A stretch of DNA of 32,000 nt from Thermodesulfobacteriota bacterium. GTDB lineage: Bacteria; Desulfobacterota; WTBG01; CAIYCZ01; CAIRTM01. Positions within the stretch are counted from its first letter, which is position 1; each line of letters starts with the position of its first letter. The position numbers and the translations under genes are program-made. The stretch lies in NCBI GenBank assembly GCA_026415325.1, contig JAOAHH010000130.1, positions 1-32,000 of the forward strand. The letters run 5' to 3'. This document shows positions 1 through 8,561 of this stretch, piece after piece. The notes below the pieces were generated by a model, which saw only the letters and a program-made list of their open reading frames with translations, ran no database searches and was not told where the DNA came from.

Positions 1-8
1 TCATCTTT

Positions 9-1415
9 TTATGTCCGTGGCGGGTAGACGCCGGTCCAGCAGTACATACAGAGACTCTCTTTCGGCAGACCGATTGCTGCAACCATATCGTCCACAGTTT
101 GGTAGCGGAGCGAAGTGACCCCTAGCTCCTGTGCAATTACATCGACCATCTTCTGATATTGCGGTGTTGTATGGTCGATATATGCTTGAACGTCCTCTAT
201 ATTTCTCCCTTCGATTTTTGCAATGGCACGGCGTGCGGCTAACTCGTTAATATCGCGGGTCGAATAGATAAACTTGCACGGGAACATCAGCGGTGGGCAT
301 GCAAGGCGGACATGAATTGCCTTTGCGCCATTATCAATCAGCTTTTTTATGGTGAAATTCTTAAGCTGCGTCCCTCTGACCAGTGAATCGTCACATACAA
401 CGATGCTCTGTCCGTTAATGATCTCCTTAATAGGTATCAGTTTCATTTTTGCAACAAGGTCGCGCGTTTCCTGTGAGGGTGGTGTGTAGCTCCGACCATA
501 TCCCGGATTATACTTCACCAACGGCCTTCGAAACGGTATTCCCGATGCCATTGCATAGCCGATAGCGTGCGATGTTCCGGAATCAGGGACTCCGCAGACA
601 ACATCCGCCCTGATGTCATGATCGCGCCGTGCCAGAAAAGCGCCACATCGCTCTCGGACGATTTCTATGTTAATACCGTCATAATTTGAAGCAGGAAAAC
701 CGGTATAAATCCACATAAAAGCACACGTCTGGCGTCGAACCTGCGGCGGTCGTACCTGCTTCATCCCCTGGTGGCTTATCAGCACGATTTCTCCCGGATC
801 AAGATATTTCACAACTGCAAAGTCACTGTTAACAAACGCGATTGTCTCATTTGCCACAGCCCAGTCATCGCCACGCCTGCCGACAACAAGCTGGGTATAT
901 CCGTATAAATCACGTGCCGCATAAATGCCATCATTACACAGAAGCAGGAGCGATGTTGAGCCTTCAATTCTCTTGTGCATACGACAGATACCGTCAACAA
1001 CATCCTTGCCCTGAATTATGAGCTTTGCAACAAGCTCTGTTAAATTAAAACCCTTGCGGCTTACCTCACTAAAGGTAATTCCGTGCTCCATGAGTTCACG
1101 GGCAAGTGTTGCGCTGTTTTCGATAAAACCGTCGGTTGTGATGCAAAATTGTCCAAAACGGGTATTTTGGTATACCGGCTGCTCATCAATGGCGCTGATG
1201 ACCCCAATTCCCATCGTCCCCTTCAATTTCTTGTATTCATCGGCGAATTTTGCCTTGAACTGGCTTTGACTAATGTTATGTATGCACCGCATAAAACCGT
1301 CACCCAACACAGCCATGCCGGCAAACTCGGTGCCAAGATGCGAGTGGTAATCAATGCCGTAATACAGGGTTGCAACACAGTCATCTTTTGCAACAACACC
1401 AAACATTCCGCTCAT
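9..1415 (-). CDS. PurF-like amidophosphoribosyltransferase homologue with a dead glutaminase site
   Basis: This 468-aa protein has the two-domain layout of glutamine PRPP amidotransferase, which makes phosphoribosylamine in purine synthesis. The C-terminal phosphoribosyltransferase half is intact: a PRPP loop (VVCDDSLVRGTQ, about 339-350) and the PSQE/MKL region near 313-326. Cys231, Cys380, Cys456 and Cys459 match the four 4Fe-4S ligands of the Bacillus-type enzyme. The N-terminal glutaminase half is degenerate. The protein begins MSGMFGVV where active enzymes have Cys right after Met; the usual RYST arginine motif reads GVISA (71-75); the usual HNG motif reads TDG (94-96). Glutamine hydrolysis therefore looks impossible, although ammonia-dependent activity or another phosphoribosyl transfer remains possible. 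The start is supported by GGAG upstream. It is the last gene after yvcK and carB. From memory, similar Cys-less homologues exist in other bacteria, so this is probably a subfamily rather than a mutation. Confidence 0.85.
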   Translation of the reverse strand: MSGMFGVVAKDDCVATLYYGIDYHSHLGTEFAGMAVLGDGFMRCIHNISQSQFKAKFADEYKKLKGTMGIGVISAIDEQPVYQNTRFGQFCITTDGFIENSATLARELMEHGITFSEVSRKGFNLTELVAKLIIQGKDVVDGICRMHKRIEGSTSLLLLCNDGIYAARDLYGYTQLVVGRRGDDWAVANETIAFVNSDFAVVKYLDPGEIVLISHQGMKQVRPPQVRRQTCAFMWIYTGFPASNYDGINIEIVRERCGAFLARRDHDIRADVVCGVPDSGTSHAIGYAMASGIPFRRPLVKYNPGYGRSYTPPSQETRDLVAKMKLIPIKEIINGQSIVVCDDSLVRGTQLKNFTIKKLIDNGAKAIHVRLACPPLMFPCKFIYSTRDINELAARRAIAKIEGRNIEDVQAYIDHTTPQYQKMVDVIAQELGVTSLRYQTVDDMVAAIGLPKESLCMYCWTGVYPPRT

Positions 1416-1508
1416 AGGACACTCCGTTTACTAAAATCCGATGGTTGGGAGTATATTGCCATTACCGCGTTTTTCATAGGTTATCTCTAACGATCTCCCG
1501 GTGCACTA

Positions 1509-4500
1509 TTACGCATCACCCCTTAAAATATCGTCATGATATTCCTGTAATGCCTTAATTTCTCCATATCCATGCCGAAACGCTTCAATACCTTTGAGCG
1601 CTGCGCGTGCTGCGGCGATGGTGGTAATATATGGAATCTTGTGTTTTACCGCTGCCTTGCGGATATAGGAATCATCTGTCTTGCTCCATCTGCCGCTTGG
1701 CGTGTTGATAATAAGCTGAATCTTGCCGTTTGCGATCATATCAGCGATATTCGGTCTTCCTTCATGCACCTTCATGGCCTTCTGCGCTGCAATGTTGCGA
1801 GCTGCAAGAGACGCATAGGTACCTGCTGTCGCTACAATCTTAAACCCAAGCCGTGCAAATCCTGCTGCCACATCTACAGCCTGTTCTTTGTCCTTATCTG
1901 CAATCGTAATCAGTACCGTACCCTCGGTAGGAAGCCGTTGCTGTGCAGCTTCCTGTGCTTTATAAAACGCAAGCCCAAAAGAATCGGCCATGCCGAGCAC
2001 TTCTCCGGTAGAACGCATTTCCGGTCCCAGCACCGGATCGACTTCGGGAAACATATTGAAAGGAAATACAGCTTCTTTGACCCCGAAATGCCGATAACTG
2101 CCCCGGCGGATGTTGATCTCAGAAAGCTTCTTGCCGAGCATAATCTGCGTTGCGATACGTGCCATCGGGATATTGCATACCTTTGATACAAGCGGCACAG
2201 TGCGCGAGGCACGGGGGTTTGCCTCAAGAATATACACCGTGTCATCGGCAATCGCATACTGTATGTTGATGAGCCCGACAACGCCGAGTTCAAGAGCTAT
2301 CATGCGGGTATATGCTTCAATGGTTTTGATATGCTTCTCTGGAATGCTCACCGGCGGAATAACACAGGCTGAATCTCCGGAATGGATACCGGCAAGCTCG
2401 ATATGTTCCATAATTGCTGGTACAAACGCCTCACTGCCGTCGCACAAGGCATCTGCCTCACATTCAATAGCATTCTCTAAGAAACGATCGATGAGGATTG
2501 GTCGCTCAGGGGATACGTCAACCGCTGCCGCCACATACCGTTGCAGCATCGCTTCATCATAGACAATTTCCATTGCACGGCCGCCGAGCACGTATGAAGG
2601 TCTTACCATCAGCGGATATCCGATTTCTTTTGCAACCTCCAGTGCTTCCTCAAGCGTGCTTGCCATGCCCGATGCCGGCTGCGGTATGCCAAGCTTCTGC
2701 ATCATCTTTCTGAAACGGTCACGGTCTTCGGCAAGATCGATTACCTCAGGGGGCGTCCCGATAATTCTTACACCAGCTCGTTCCAACTCACCTGCAATAT
2801 TGAGCGGCGTCTGGCCGCCAAACTGCACGATAACACCTTCGGGTCTCTCCCGACAATAAATGCTCAGCACATCTTCTACCGTAAGAGGCTCGAAGTAAAG
2901 CTTGTTTGATGTGTCATAATCGGTTGATACGGTTTCCGGATTACAGTTGACCATGATCGATTCATACCCTTCATCCCTAAGCGCAAACGCTGCATGTACC
3001 GCACAATAGTCAAATTCTATTCCCTGGCCGATGCGGTTCGGGCCTCCACCGAGCACCATCATTTTCTTTTGAGAACTGATAACGTTGTTATCAACACCAT
3101 GGTAGTTTGAATAATAGTATGCTGCGTTTTCAACACCGCTAACTGGAACCGCATCCCAGGTTTGAATAATACCGGCACCGAGCCGCTGATTACGGATATC
3201 ATGCTCCGAAATATCGAGTAGTCGTGCAAGATACCGGTCTGAAAAACCGTCTTTTTTTGCCTGTACGAGCAGATCTTTTGGAATCGTTGAGCCTTTGTAG
3301 GACAAGATTTTTTCTTCAAGCTCGACAAGCTCCTTCATCTGCTGGATAAACCATGGCTTGATGTATGTCTTTGCATACAGGTCTTCGATGCGTGCGCCCT
3401 TTCGCAATGCCTCGTACATGATAAACTGTCGCTCACTTGTCGGAACTGCAAGCATACTCATAAGCTCTTCAAGTGATCGCCTATGGAAATCCTTGGCAAA
3501 TCCAAGACCGTACCTCCCTGTTTCCATAGAACGAATTGCTTTCTGAAACGCTTCCTTATAGGTCTTCCCGATACTCATGGCCTCGCCGACCGCGCGCATC
3601 TGAGTTCCGAGCTGGTCGATAACGCCCGGAAATTTTTCAAACGCCCAGCGACAGAATTTCACAACCACATAATCGCCTGACGGCGTATATTTTTCTAAGG
3701 TTCCGTTACGCCAGTACGGTATTTCATCCAATGTCATGCCGCCGGCAAGCATTGCGGATATCAGAGCAATCGGAAATCCAGTTGCCTTTGAAGCAAGCGC
3801 AGATGAGCGAGAGGTGCGCGGATTGATTTCGATCACGACAACCCGTCCGGTTTTGGGATCATGGGCGAACTGAATGTTGGTGCCCCCGATGACGCCGATT
3901 GCTTCCACAATATCATAGGAATGCTTCTGGAGACGTTGCTGGAGTTCTGGATCGATGGTGAGCATCGGGGCAACGCAAAACGAATCACCCGTATGGACTC
4001 CCATAGCATCAACGTTTTCGATAAAACAAACTGTGATAATTTGGTTCTTTGCATCACGCACCACTTCAAGTTCAAGTTCTTCCCACCCGAGAACAGATTC
4101 CTCGATCAGTATCTGTCCGATGCGGCTTGCCGAAATCCCACGCGAAGCTACAATCCGAAGTTCATCCACATTGTATACAAGCCCCCCACCGGTGCCGCCC
4201 ATTGTATAGGCAGGCCGTATGACAACCGGATAACCGAGTTTATCTGCAACGCGTTCGGCATCTTCAACACTGTACACGGCCTCGCTTTGCGGCAAATCAA
4301 TTCCGAGACGGTTCATAGTTTTTTTGAATTCGATGCGGTCTTCACCACGCTCAATCGCATCGACATTCACGCCGATAACCTGAACATCATACTTGTCGAG
4401 CACCCCTGATTTATACAGTTCCGAGGAAAGATTAAGACCATTCTGTCCGCCGAGATTCGGCAACAGCGCATCAGGCCGCTCTTTTGCAATAATTTTTTCC

Positions 4501-4721
4501 AAAACTGCGGGAGTCAGCGGTTCGATATACGTACGGTCTGCCATACCCGGATCTGTCATAATGGTTGCCGGGTTGGAATTAACCAGAACAATTTCATACC
4601 CGAGTTTTCTCAGTGCCTTGCATGCTTGGGTCCCCGAGTAATCGAACTCACAGGCTTGTCCGATGATGATTGGTCCTGAACCGATGATCATAACTTTATG
4701 AATGTCATTGCGTCGTGGCAT
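1509..4721 (-). CDS. carB: Carbamoyl-phosphate synthase large subunit
   Basis: CarB makes carbamoyl phosphate from bicarbonate, ammonia and two ATP for pyrimidine and arginine synthesis. Its ammonia normally comes from glutamine through CarA. The 1070-aa length matches the family (about 1070). Two homologous ATP-grasp halves are visible: the first starts KVMIIGSGPIIIGQACEFDY, the second has VLGGGPNRIGQGIEFDY near 545-560. Typical metal-site segments (EINPRTSRSSALASKATG and EANPRASRTVPLVSKV) are present. The last ~140 residues form the MGS-like allosteric domain (ATAGTYASL, INTPSG). GGGGAG lies 8 nt before the ATG. It follows yvcK by 53 nt and precedes the PurF-like gene by 93 nt, so the three are probably cotranscribed. 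No carA is seen in the window. I see no truncation. Confidence 0.97.
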   Translation of the reverse strand: MPRRNDIHKVMIIGSGPIIIGQACEFDYSGTQACKALRKLGYEIVLVNSNPATIMTDPGMADRTYIEPLTPAVLEKIIAKERPDALLPNLGGQNGLNLSSELYKSGVLDKYDVQVIGVNVDAIERGEDRIEFKKTMNRLGIDLPQSEAVYSVEDAERVADKLGYPVVIRPAYTMGGTGGGLVYNVDELRIVASRGISASRIGQILIEESVLGWEELELEVVRDAKNQIITVCFIENVDAMGVHTGDSFCVAPMLTIDPELQQRLQKHSYDIVEAIGVIGGTNIQFAHDPKTGRVVVIEINPRTSRSSALASKATGFPIALISAMLAGGMTLDEIPYWRNGTLEKYTPSGDYVVVKFCRWAFEKFPGVIDQLGTQMRAVGEAMSIGKTYKEAFQKAIRSMETGRYGLGFAKDFHRRSLEELMSMLAVPTSERQFIMYEALRKGARIEDLYAKTYIKPWFIQQMKELVELEEKILSYKGSTIPKDLLVQAKKDGFSDRYLARLLDISEHDIRNQRLGAGIIQTWDAVPVSGVENAAYYYSNYHGVDNNVISSQKKMMVLGGGPNRIGQGIEFDYCAVHAAFALRDEGYESIMVNCNPETVSTDYDTSNKLYFEPLTVEDVLSIYCRERPEGVIVQFGGQTPLNIAGELERAGVRIIGTPPEVIDLAEDRDRFRKMMQKLGIPQPASGMASTLEEALEVAKEIGYPLMVRPSYVLGGRAMEIVYDEAMLQRYVAAAVDVSPERPILIDRFLENAIECEADALCDGSEAFVPAIMEHIELAGIHSGDSACVIPPVSIPEKHIKTIEAYTRMIALELGVVGLINIQYAIADDTVYILEANPRASRTVPLVSKVCNIPMARIATQIMLGKKLSEINIRRGSYRHFGVKEAVFPFNMFPEVDPVLGPEMRSTGEVLGMADSFGLAFYKAQEAAQQRLPTEGTVLITIADKDKEQAVDVAAGFARLGFKIVATAGTYASLAARNIAAQKAMKVHEGRPNIADMIANGKIQLIINTPSGRWSKTDDSYIRKAAVKHKIPYITTIAAARAALKGIEAFRHGYGEIKALQEYHDDILRGDA

Positions 4722-4774
4722 GTCCTATTCTCCCCTGTATGGCTTTTAAAAAGTCTTCCGAAACAAACTGCTTA

Positions 4775-7033
4775 TTAATGATGGATGCTGGTATAGCCGA
4801 ATACTTCGTTTCTAAAAAAATCAACCAATGCTCTTTTCCTACGATATTCATAGGCGTGGTGCGGAATTAAATCCTTCTCCGACAGGTGTAAGATTGCCAT
4901 TTCATTCTCCATAATCGGCGATGCTGCATTATCGAGGTACCATGCGTACATCAAGCCGAACAACAATCCCGGCGGCAAAAAGCCTTCATCGTTATTGATT
5001 GTTATACCGTAAGTCCCTTTCCTCGTTGGATGGGGCACCATACGAGCAAGGATGAGGTATTCATGCAATTGTCGCGGTGCTAAAAAGCAGCGACGACGGG
5101 CAACACTTTGTAATGTGATCTCATACCGCCGAATACCCCACGCTCGTGACGGCTTTGGGGTTATCCAGCGACGACGGGCAATGTAATTGCCGAGCAGCGA
5201 CTCGCCTAAAGCTATTAATATATTACCGCGCAACCGTTCGGGCTCTTCTAACAACCGATGGTGTATAAAAATGCTCTGTGCCCGTGGGTCATAATACCCT
5301 AAGACCGTATCCCATGCGACACTGCGTTGCCACAGTTCGGCAGATACAATGTGCATGGAGCTAAAGTATCTGAGATGTTCTTTTTGTATGTCCTTGTGTT
5401 TCCAGAGAAGCTCCAACAGTATCTCGCGCAACAGGGGTGGCCGACATTCTTTGGTGCTCATAATGCTGTTTATATCATGCCAGAACCGGTGCCCCTTTAA
5501 TCCGGTAGTGATAACGTTGCCTGACGATATAACAGCGTTTTGTTTCATACGGTATCTTTGTTTCTTCATGTGCTGCCATGCATATACCAGCGTTTTCACG
5601 GCAAGAGCAAATTGTTCAGGATCATGTTGCACAACGCCCAATGACCGCGCTCGCTCGCGAGAAAATATTGTTGCCTCAACCGGCCAGACGTTCATTGCAG
5701 CAACCTGATCACGGTCAAGATAAATGGGACGCTTTCCCTCGAGTGCGTAATTCCGTAAAATTGATGCAGGCATATTATCAAGATTCGCCGTCAAAACAAA
5801 ATGAAACAGCCCATACATTCCTCCAGGAACATTCCGATCAAACGCATCACACAATTCAGACACCCGAAATCCCCGTCGTCGATCGACGCGCGTCACATCG
5901 GTTTCACCTTCTTCAATCCAAAAATTTGCGGCAAGTATTTTCAATGCGCGCCGATTCGCTCTGATCGCATCGGCAACGCCCGGCACTTGTAGTACCGGTA
6001 TACTGCTTGTATAAAGGCTTCCAGGTGCAATAATAATGACATCAGCTTTCTTGATGAGGGTTACAATCCCCGGCATAACAGCAGGACTTCCGTCAAAGCG
6101 AGAGATGACTTTATCGATAGGAAATCCACGCCGTGACGACAAGGCTTTACTTTGCCCGCACACGGCAACGCCGTTCGTATAGTGTATAATGAGCTGTCCG
6201 GGCGTGGTAGTTACCGGATGGAGTCTACCCGGCAATGCACCAATCATATGCGCAACCCAATCTATCCCCGACCGCAGTGCTGATACCGGAGGTAAACGGT
6301 CCATCCCGAGTTTTGATTTCATAAATATCGCAGCCGTCAAAAAGAGATTTCCAAGGCAGTGGTGGTCAAGCGGAATCCGATGACCACCATTTTTTGATGT
6401 AAAAAATGCCCAAAGCATTCTGAAATAATCTTGAAGCTCGGACGGGCAAACAGCCTGCAGCTTTCGTGATGCCACACAAAGCGGATCTTGAAGAATGTCT
6501 TTATCCTCTGAACTACCGGTAAACCGATAAGAAAATAGTTTTTGAATAAGATGTAATAACTGTTTACATGTCGCTGCTTGTAAACTGTAACGTTTCATAA
6601 GAGCCTCGGGCTGCACCATGGCAAGACACAGTTTGCGTATATCACCGATGCCGATCAGCGGCAGATATTTCAAAAGCTCTCCTGTTGATCCACCATCATC
6701 GGTTGTACAGACAACGACATTGATGTCGGGAAACACCGCCTTGAGGCCGACATGGGGGTTTTCATACCAATCGGGGTGATGGGGATTGCCGCCGACAACC
6801 GTTGAAAGTCCGGTGCCGCCTCCGAACACTACAACACGTACATGATGAGGCTGGAAATTGAGCACCTCGTCGACATGGTGCTCTATATCAGGAGGGAGCG
6901 GTCTGTTTGAGGAATGCCGCGTCAACACAGCCTCGATAAGTGTCTCAAGGTGTGCCCCGTTTATTATTTTTTTCATATTTTCTTTACTTAAGGCTATCGT
7001 CTCTTGTTCATCAGACGTTGACGTATCGGTCAT
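4775..7033 (-). CDS. YvcK/CofD-family protein with an unassigned C-terminal domain
   Basis: Residues about 65-490 carry YvcK/CofD hallmarks: VVVFGGGTGLSTVVGG (67-82), TTDDGGSTGELLKYLP (110-125), GIGDIRKLCLAM (128-139), HHCLGNL (224-230) and IIAPGSLYTSSIPVL (334-348). YvcK proteins bind nucleotide-sugar-type ligands and act in carbon flux and cell-wall control; CofD is a 2-phospho-L-lactate transferase of F420 synthesis. The GSLYTS-type motif favours YvcK. At 752 aa it is far longer than the usual 320-450 aa. About 250 residues (500-752) form an extra, mostly helical, aromatic- and Arg-rich domain that I do not recognise, and the first 60 residues are also extra. No clear ribosome binding site precedes the chosen ATG, so Met20 is an alternative start. 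It is the first gene of the yvcK-carB-purF-like unit and is divergent from the nrpR-like gene. Confidence 0.85.
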   Translation of the reverse strand: MTDTSTSDEQETIALSKENMKKIINGAHLETLIEAVLTRHSSNRPLPPDIEHHVDEVLNFQPHHVRVVVFGGGTGLSTVVGGNPHHPDWYENPHVGLKAVFPDINVVVCTTDDGGSTGELLKYLPLIGIGDIRKLCLAMVQPEALMKRYSLQAATCKQLLHLIQKLFSYRFTGSSEDKDILQDPLCVASRKLQAVCPSELQDYFRMLWAFFTSKNGGHRIPLDHHCLGNLFLTAAIFMKSKLGMDRLPPVSALRSGIDWVAHMIGALPGRLHPVTTTPGQLIIHYTNGVAVCGQSKALSSRRGFPIDKVISRFDGSPAVMPGIVTLIKKADVIIIAPGSLYTSSIPVLQVPGVADAIRANRRALKILAANFWIEEGETDVTRVDRRRGFRVSELCDAFDRNVPGGMYGLFHFVLTANLDNMPASILRNYALEGKRPIYLDRDQVAAMNVWPVEATIFSRERARSLGVVQHDPEQFALAVKTLVYAWQHMKKQRYRMKQNAVISSGNVITTGLKGHRFWHDINSIMSTKECRPPLLREILLELLWKHKDIQKEHLRYFSSMHIVSAELWQRSVAWDTVLGYYDPRAQSIFIHHRLLEEPERLRGNILIALGESLLGNYIARRRWITPKPSRAWGIRRYEITLQSVARRRCFLAPRQLHEYLILARMVPHPTRKGTYGITINNDEGFLPPGLLFGLMYAWYLDNAASPIMENEMAILHLSEKDLIPHHAYEYRRKRALVDFFRNEVFGYTSIHH

Positions 7034-7219
7034 GTTAGATTACGTCGATTTTTAAACAACTTTCGGTATTAACCTGTCTTTTTTGTTTGCTTCCGAAACG
7101 AGGTTATTTCGTTCTCTGTTGCAAATGAATTCTTCACACTATTGGTGACTCGTCCGTGGCGTGGTGGTTCTCATTCCATAGCAAAGACGTTGCCTGAAAC
7201 ACGAAAGCTGAATCTCAAT

Positions 7220-7240
7220 CCATGCTGCCATCGCACATGG
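7220..7240. other. Short bulged hairpin in the intergenic region
   Basis: CCATG-c-TGC, loop CATC, then GCA-CATGG gives an 8-bp stem with a single bulged base. It has no following T-run on either strand, so it is not a typical terminator. Its role is unknown. Confidence 0.35.
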
Positions 7241-7432
7241 GCGAACCTTGAACCTTTCAATCTTTTGTTTTTAACACGAAGAGGCATATTCTTTTTACGT
7301 TGCAACGGGATAAAATGAAGCGCATCATATCACAGGTTCAAGCATACGAGAAGATAAAACAGAATGCCCTCTGATGTACCCAAAAAGCAACTTCGTATTT
7401 ATGTACGTTTTTGACGAATGGTTCATAACGTA

Positions 7433-7461
7433 TAGTCACGGCAGACGAACTGTGTTACTAT
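7433..7461 (+). promoter_or_regulatory. Candidate sigma-70 promoter of the nrpR-like gene
   Basis: TAGTCA (7433-7438, four of six matches to TTGACA) and TACTAT (7456-7461) are 17 bp apart. The start codon is at 7495, with GGAG about 11 nt before it. This is a match by eye only. Confidence 0.35.
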
Positions 7462-7494
7462 AGGTTACAAAGTTCATTTGGAGTAGATTATTAT

Positions 7495-8502
7495 ATGATT
7501 GACAAAACAAAAAAGAAAAAACTTGCCATTCTCAAGGCGCTCCAAGATGCCGACCGCCCTCTCCGAAGCATAGAAATATTTGAAGAGCTTGCCGGTGACG
7601 GTCACGAAATCAGCGAACGCACGATCCGTTTCTATATGAGCCATCTGATTCAGGAAGGCCTTGTTGAATACGTAGGCAAGCGCTGCTATCGTATAACCGA
7701 ACGCGGTTCTCAAGAGTTTGAATCTTCCGCCATTTATGAACGTGTCGGCTTTTTATCCGCCCGTATCGATCAGATGACCTATCGTATGAATTTTGATCTC
7801 TCAACCCGAACAGGAACTGTTGTGTTTAACGTTACGGTGGTTGAACCAAAAATCTTGCTCCAATGCCTTAACTCTATTACCAAAGTATATGCCAACGGCT
7901 ATGCTATGGGCGTGCTTGCCACATTGCTGCCACCCGGTGAACGATGCGGTACAGTTACCATTCCCGAGGGCATGGTTGGCATGGGAACGGTCTGCTCGAT
8001 TACCCTGAACGGCGTGTTGTTGCATCATGGCATCCCAACTGTATCACGTTTTGGCGGGCTTTTAGAACTGCATGAACGGAAACCAAGACGTTTTGTTGAA
8101 ATTATCATGTACGACGGCACAAGCATCGATCCGCTTGAAATATTCATTCGAAGCGGGATGACTGATTACCTGGGTGCAATCACTACCGGCACAGGCCGTA
8201 TCGGTGCAAGTTTTCGTGAGTTCCCCTCTGAAAGCAGGCAACAGGTAGAAGATTTGGCACATCGGCTGCAACATATCGGACTTGGTGGATTTTTGCGTAT
8301 CGGCAGACCCGGTCAGCCGCTTTTAGATATTCCCGTGAACGAAGGGAGAGTCGGAGCCGTAGTGATCGGTGGTCTCAATCCGGTTGCAATATTAGAGGAA
8401 TGCGGCGTAAGAGTGTATTCGCGTGCCCTTGCCGGACTCATCGATTTCTCACGGCTTTTTCACTATGAAGAGCTTGAGGACCGGATTAAAGAATTTCTTT
8501 AA
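7495..8502 (+). CDS. NrpR-family (DUF128) transcriptional regulator
   Basis: The 335-aa protein has an N-terminal winged-helix domain of the RNase R-like type (about 1-75, with AILKALQDADRPLRSIEI and SERTIRFYMSHLIQEGLV). One NrpR/DUF128 effector domain follows (about 80-320), with the characteristic segments VYANGYAMG, GTVCSITLNGVLL, GIPTVSRFGGLLE and GAVVIGGLNPVAILEE. In methanogens NrpR represses nitrogen-fixation and assimilation genes and is released by 2-oxoglutarate. The single-effector-domain form (HTH plus one NRD) fits this length. It stands alone, divergent from yvcK-carB-purF-like and convergent with the DUF2284 gene. Its targets here are unknown; I did not find an archaeal-type operator (GGAA-N6-TTCC or similar) in the adjacent intergenic DNA. 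Confidence 0.85.
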   Translation: MIDKTKKKKLAILKALQDADRPLRSIEIFEELAGDGHEISERTIRFYMSHLIQEGLVEYVGKRCYRITERGSQEFESSAIYERVGFLSARIDQMTYRMNFDLSTRTGTVVFNVTVVEPKILLQCLNSITKVYANGYAMGVLATLLPPGERCGTVTIPEGMVGMGTVCSITLNGVLLHHGIPTVSRFGGLLELHERKPRRFVEIIMYDGTSIDPLEIFIRSGMTDYLGAITTGTGRIGASFREFPSESRQQVEDLAHRLQHIGLGGFLRIGRPGQPLLDIPVNEGRVGAVVIGGLNPVAILEECGVRVYSRALAGLIDFSRLFHYEELEDRIKEFL

Positions 8503-8561
8503 TAGATTGATTTTTCTTTTCTTGTGCTTGCCTAAGAATAGATATTCCAGCATCTTCCAAT

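Larger units (their letters stand above)
7034..7494. other. Divergent intergenic region between yvcK-like and nrpR-like genes
   Basis: These 461 bp lie between two divergent start codons and hold no convincing gene. I see a bulged hairpin at 7220-7240, a small TTGAA/TTCAA hairpin near 7249-7261, a perfect 10-bp palindrome CGTTGCAACG at 7298-7307, and a candidate promoter for the rightward gene at 7433-7461. TTGACG (7411) and TATAGT (7431) are only 14 bp apart, too close for a good sigma-70 promoter. I could not place a leftward promoter with confidence. The region is long for this otherwise compact DNA, so a small RNA or a long leader is possible but unproven. Confidence 0.6.

Noticed and set aside
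9-1415. Cys13 of the PurF-like protein as a replacement nucleophile
   Set aside because: N-terminal nucleophile hydrolases need the residue at the mature N-terminus. No propeptide pattern supports cleavage before Cys13, and the other glutamine-site motifs are gone as well.
1572-2186. 204-codon open frame antisense to carB
   Set aside because: It is a shadow of carB, with cysteine-rich, unordered sequence and no ribosome binding site.
3861-4409. 182-codon open frame antisense to carB
   Set aside because: It lies wholly inside the highly conserved carB coding sequence and has no recognisable domain.
7411-7436. TTGACG and TATAGT as a promoter for nrpR
   Set aside because: Spacing is 14 bp, outside the usual 16-18. 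The pair at 7433-7461 has better spacing.
8485-8503. Perfect 9-bp inverted repeat at the nrpR stop codon as a terminator
   Set aside because: The arms are almost all A/T and separated by one base, so a stable RNA hairpin is unlikely. It also overlaps the coding end.
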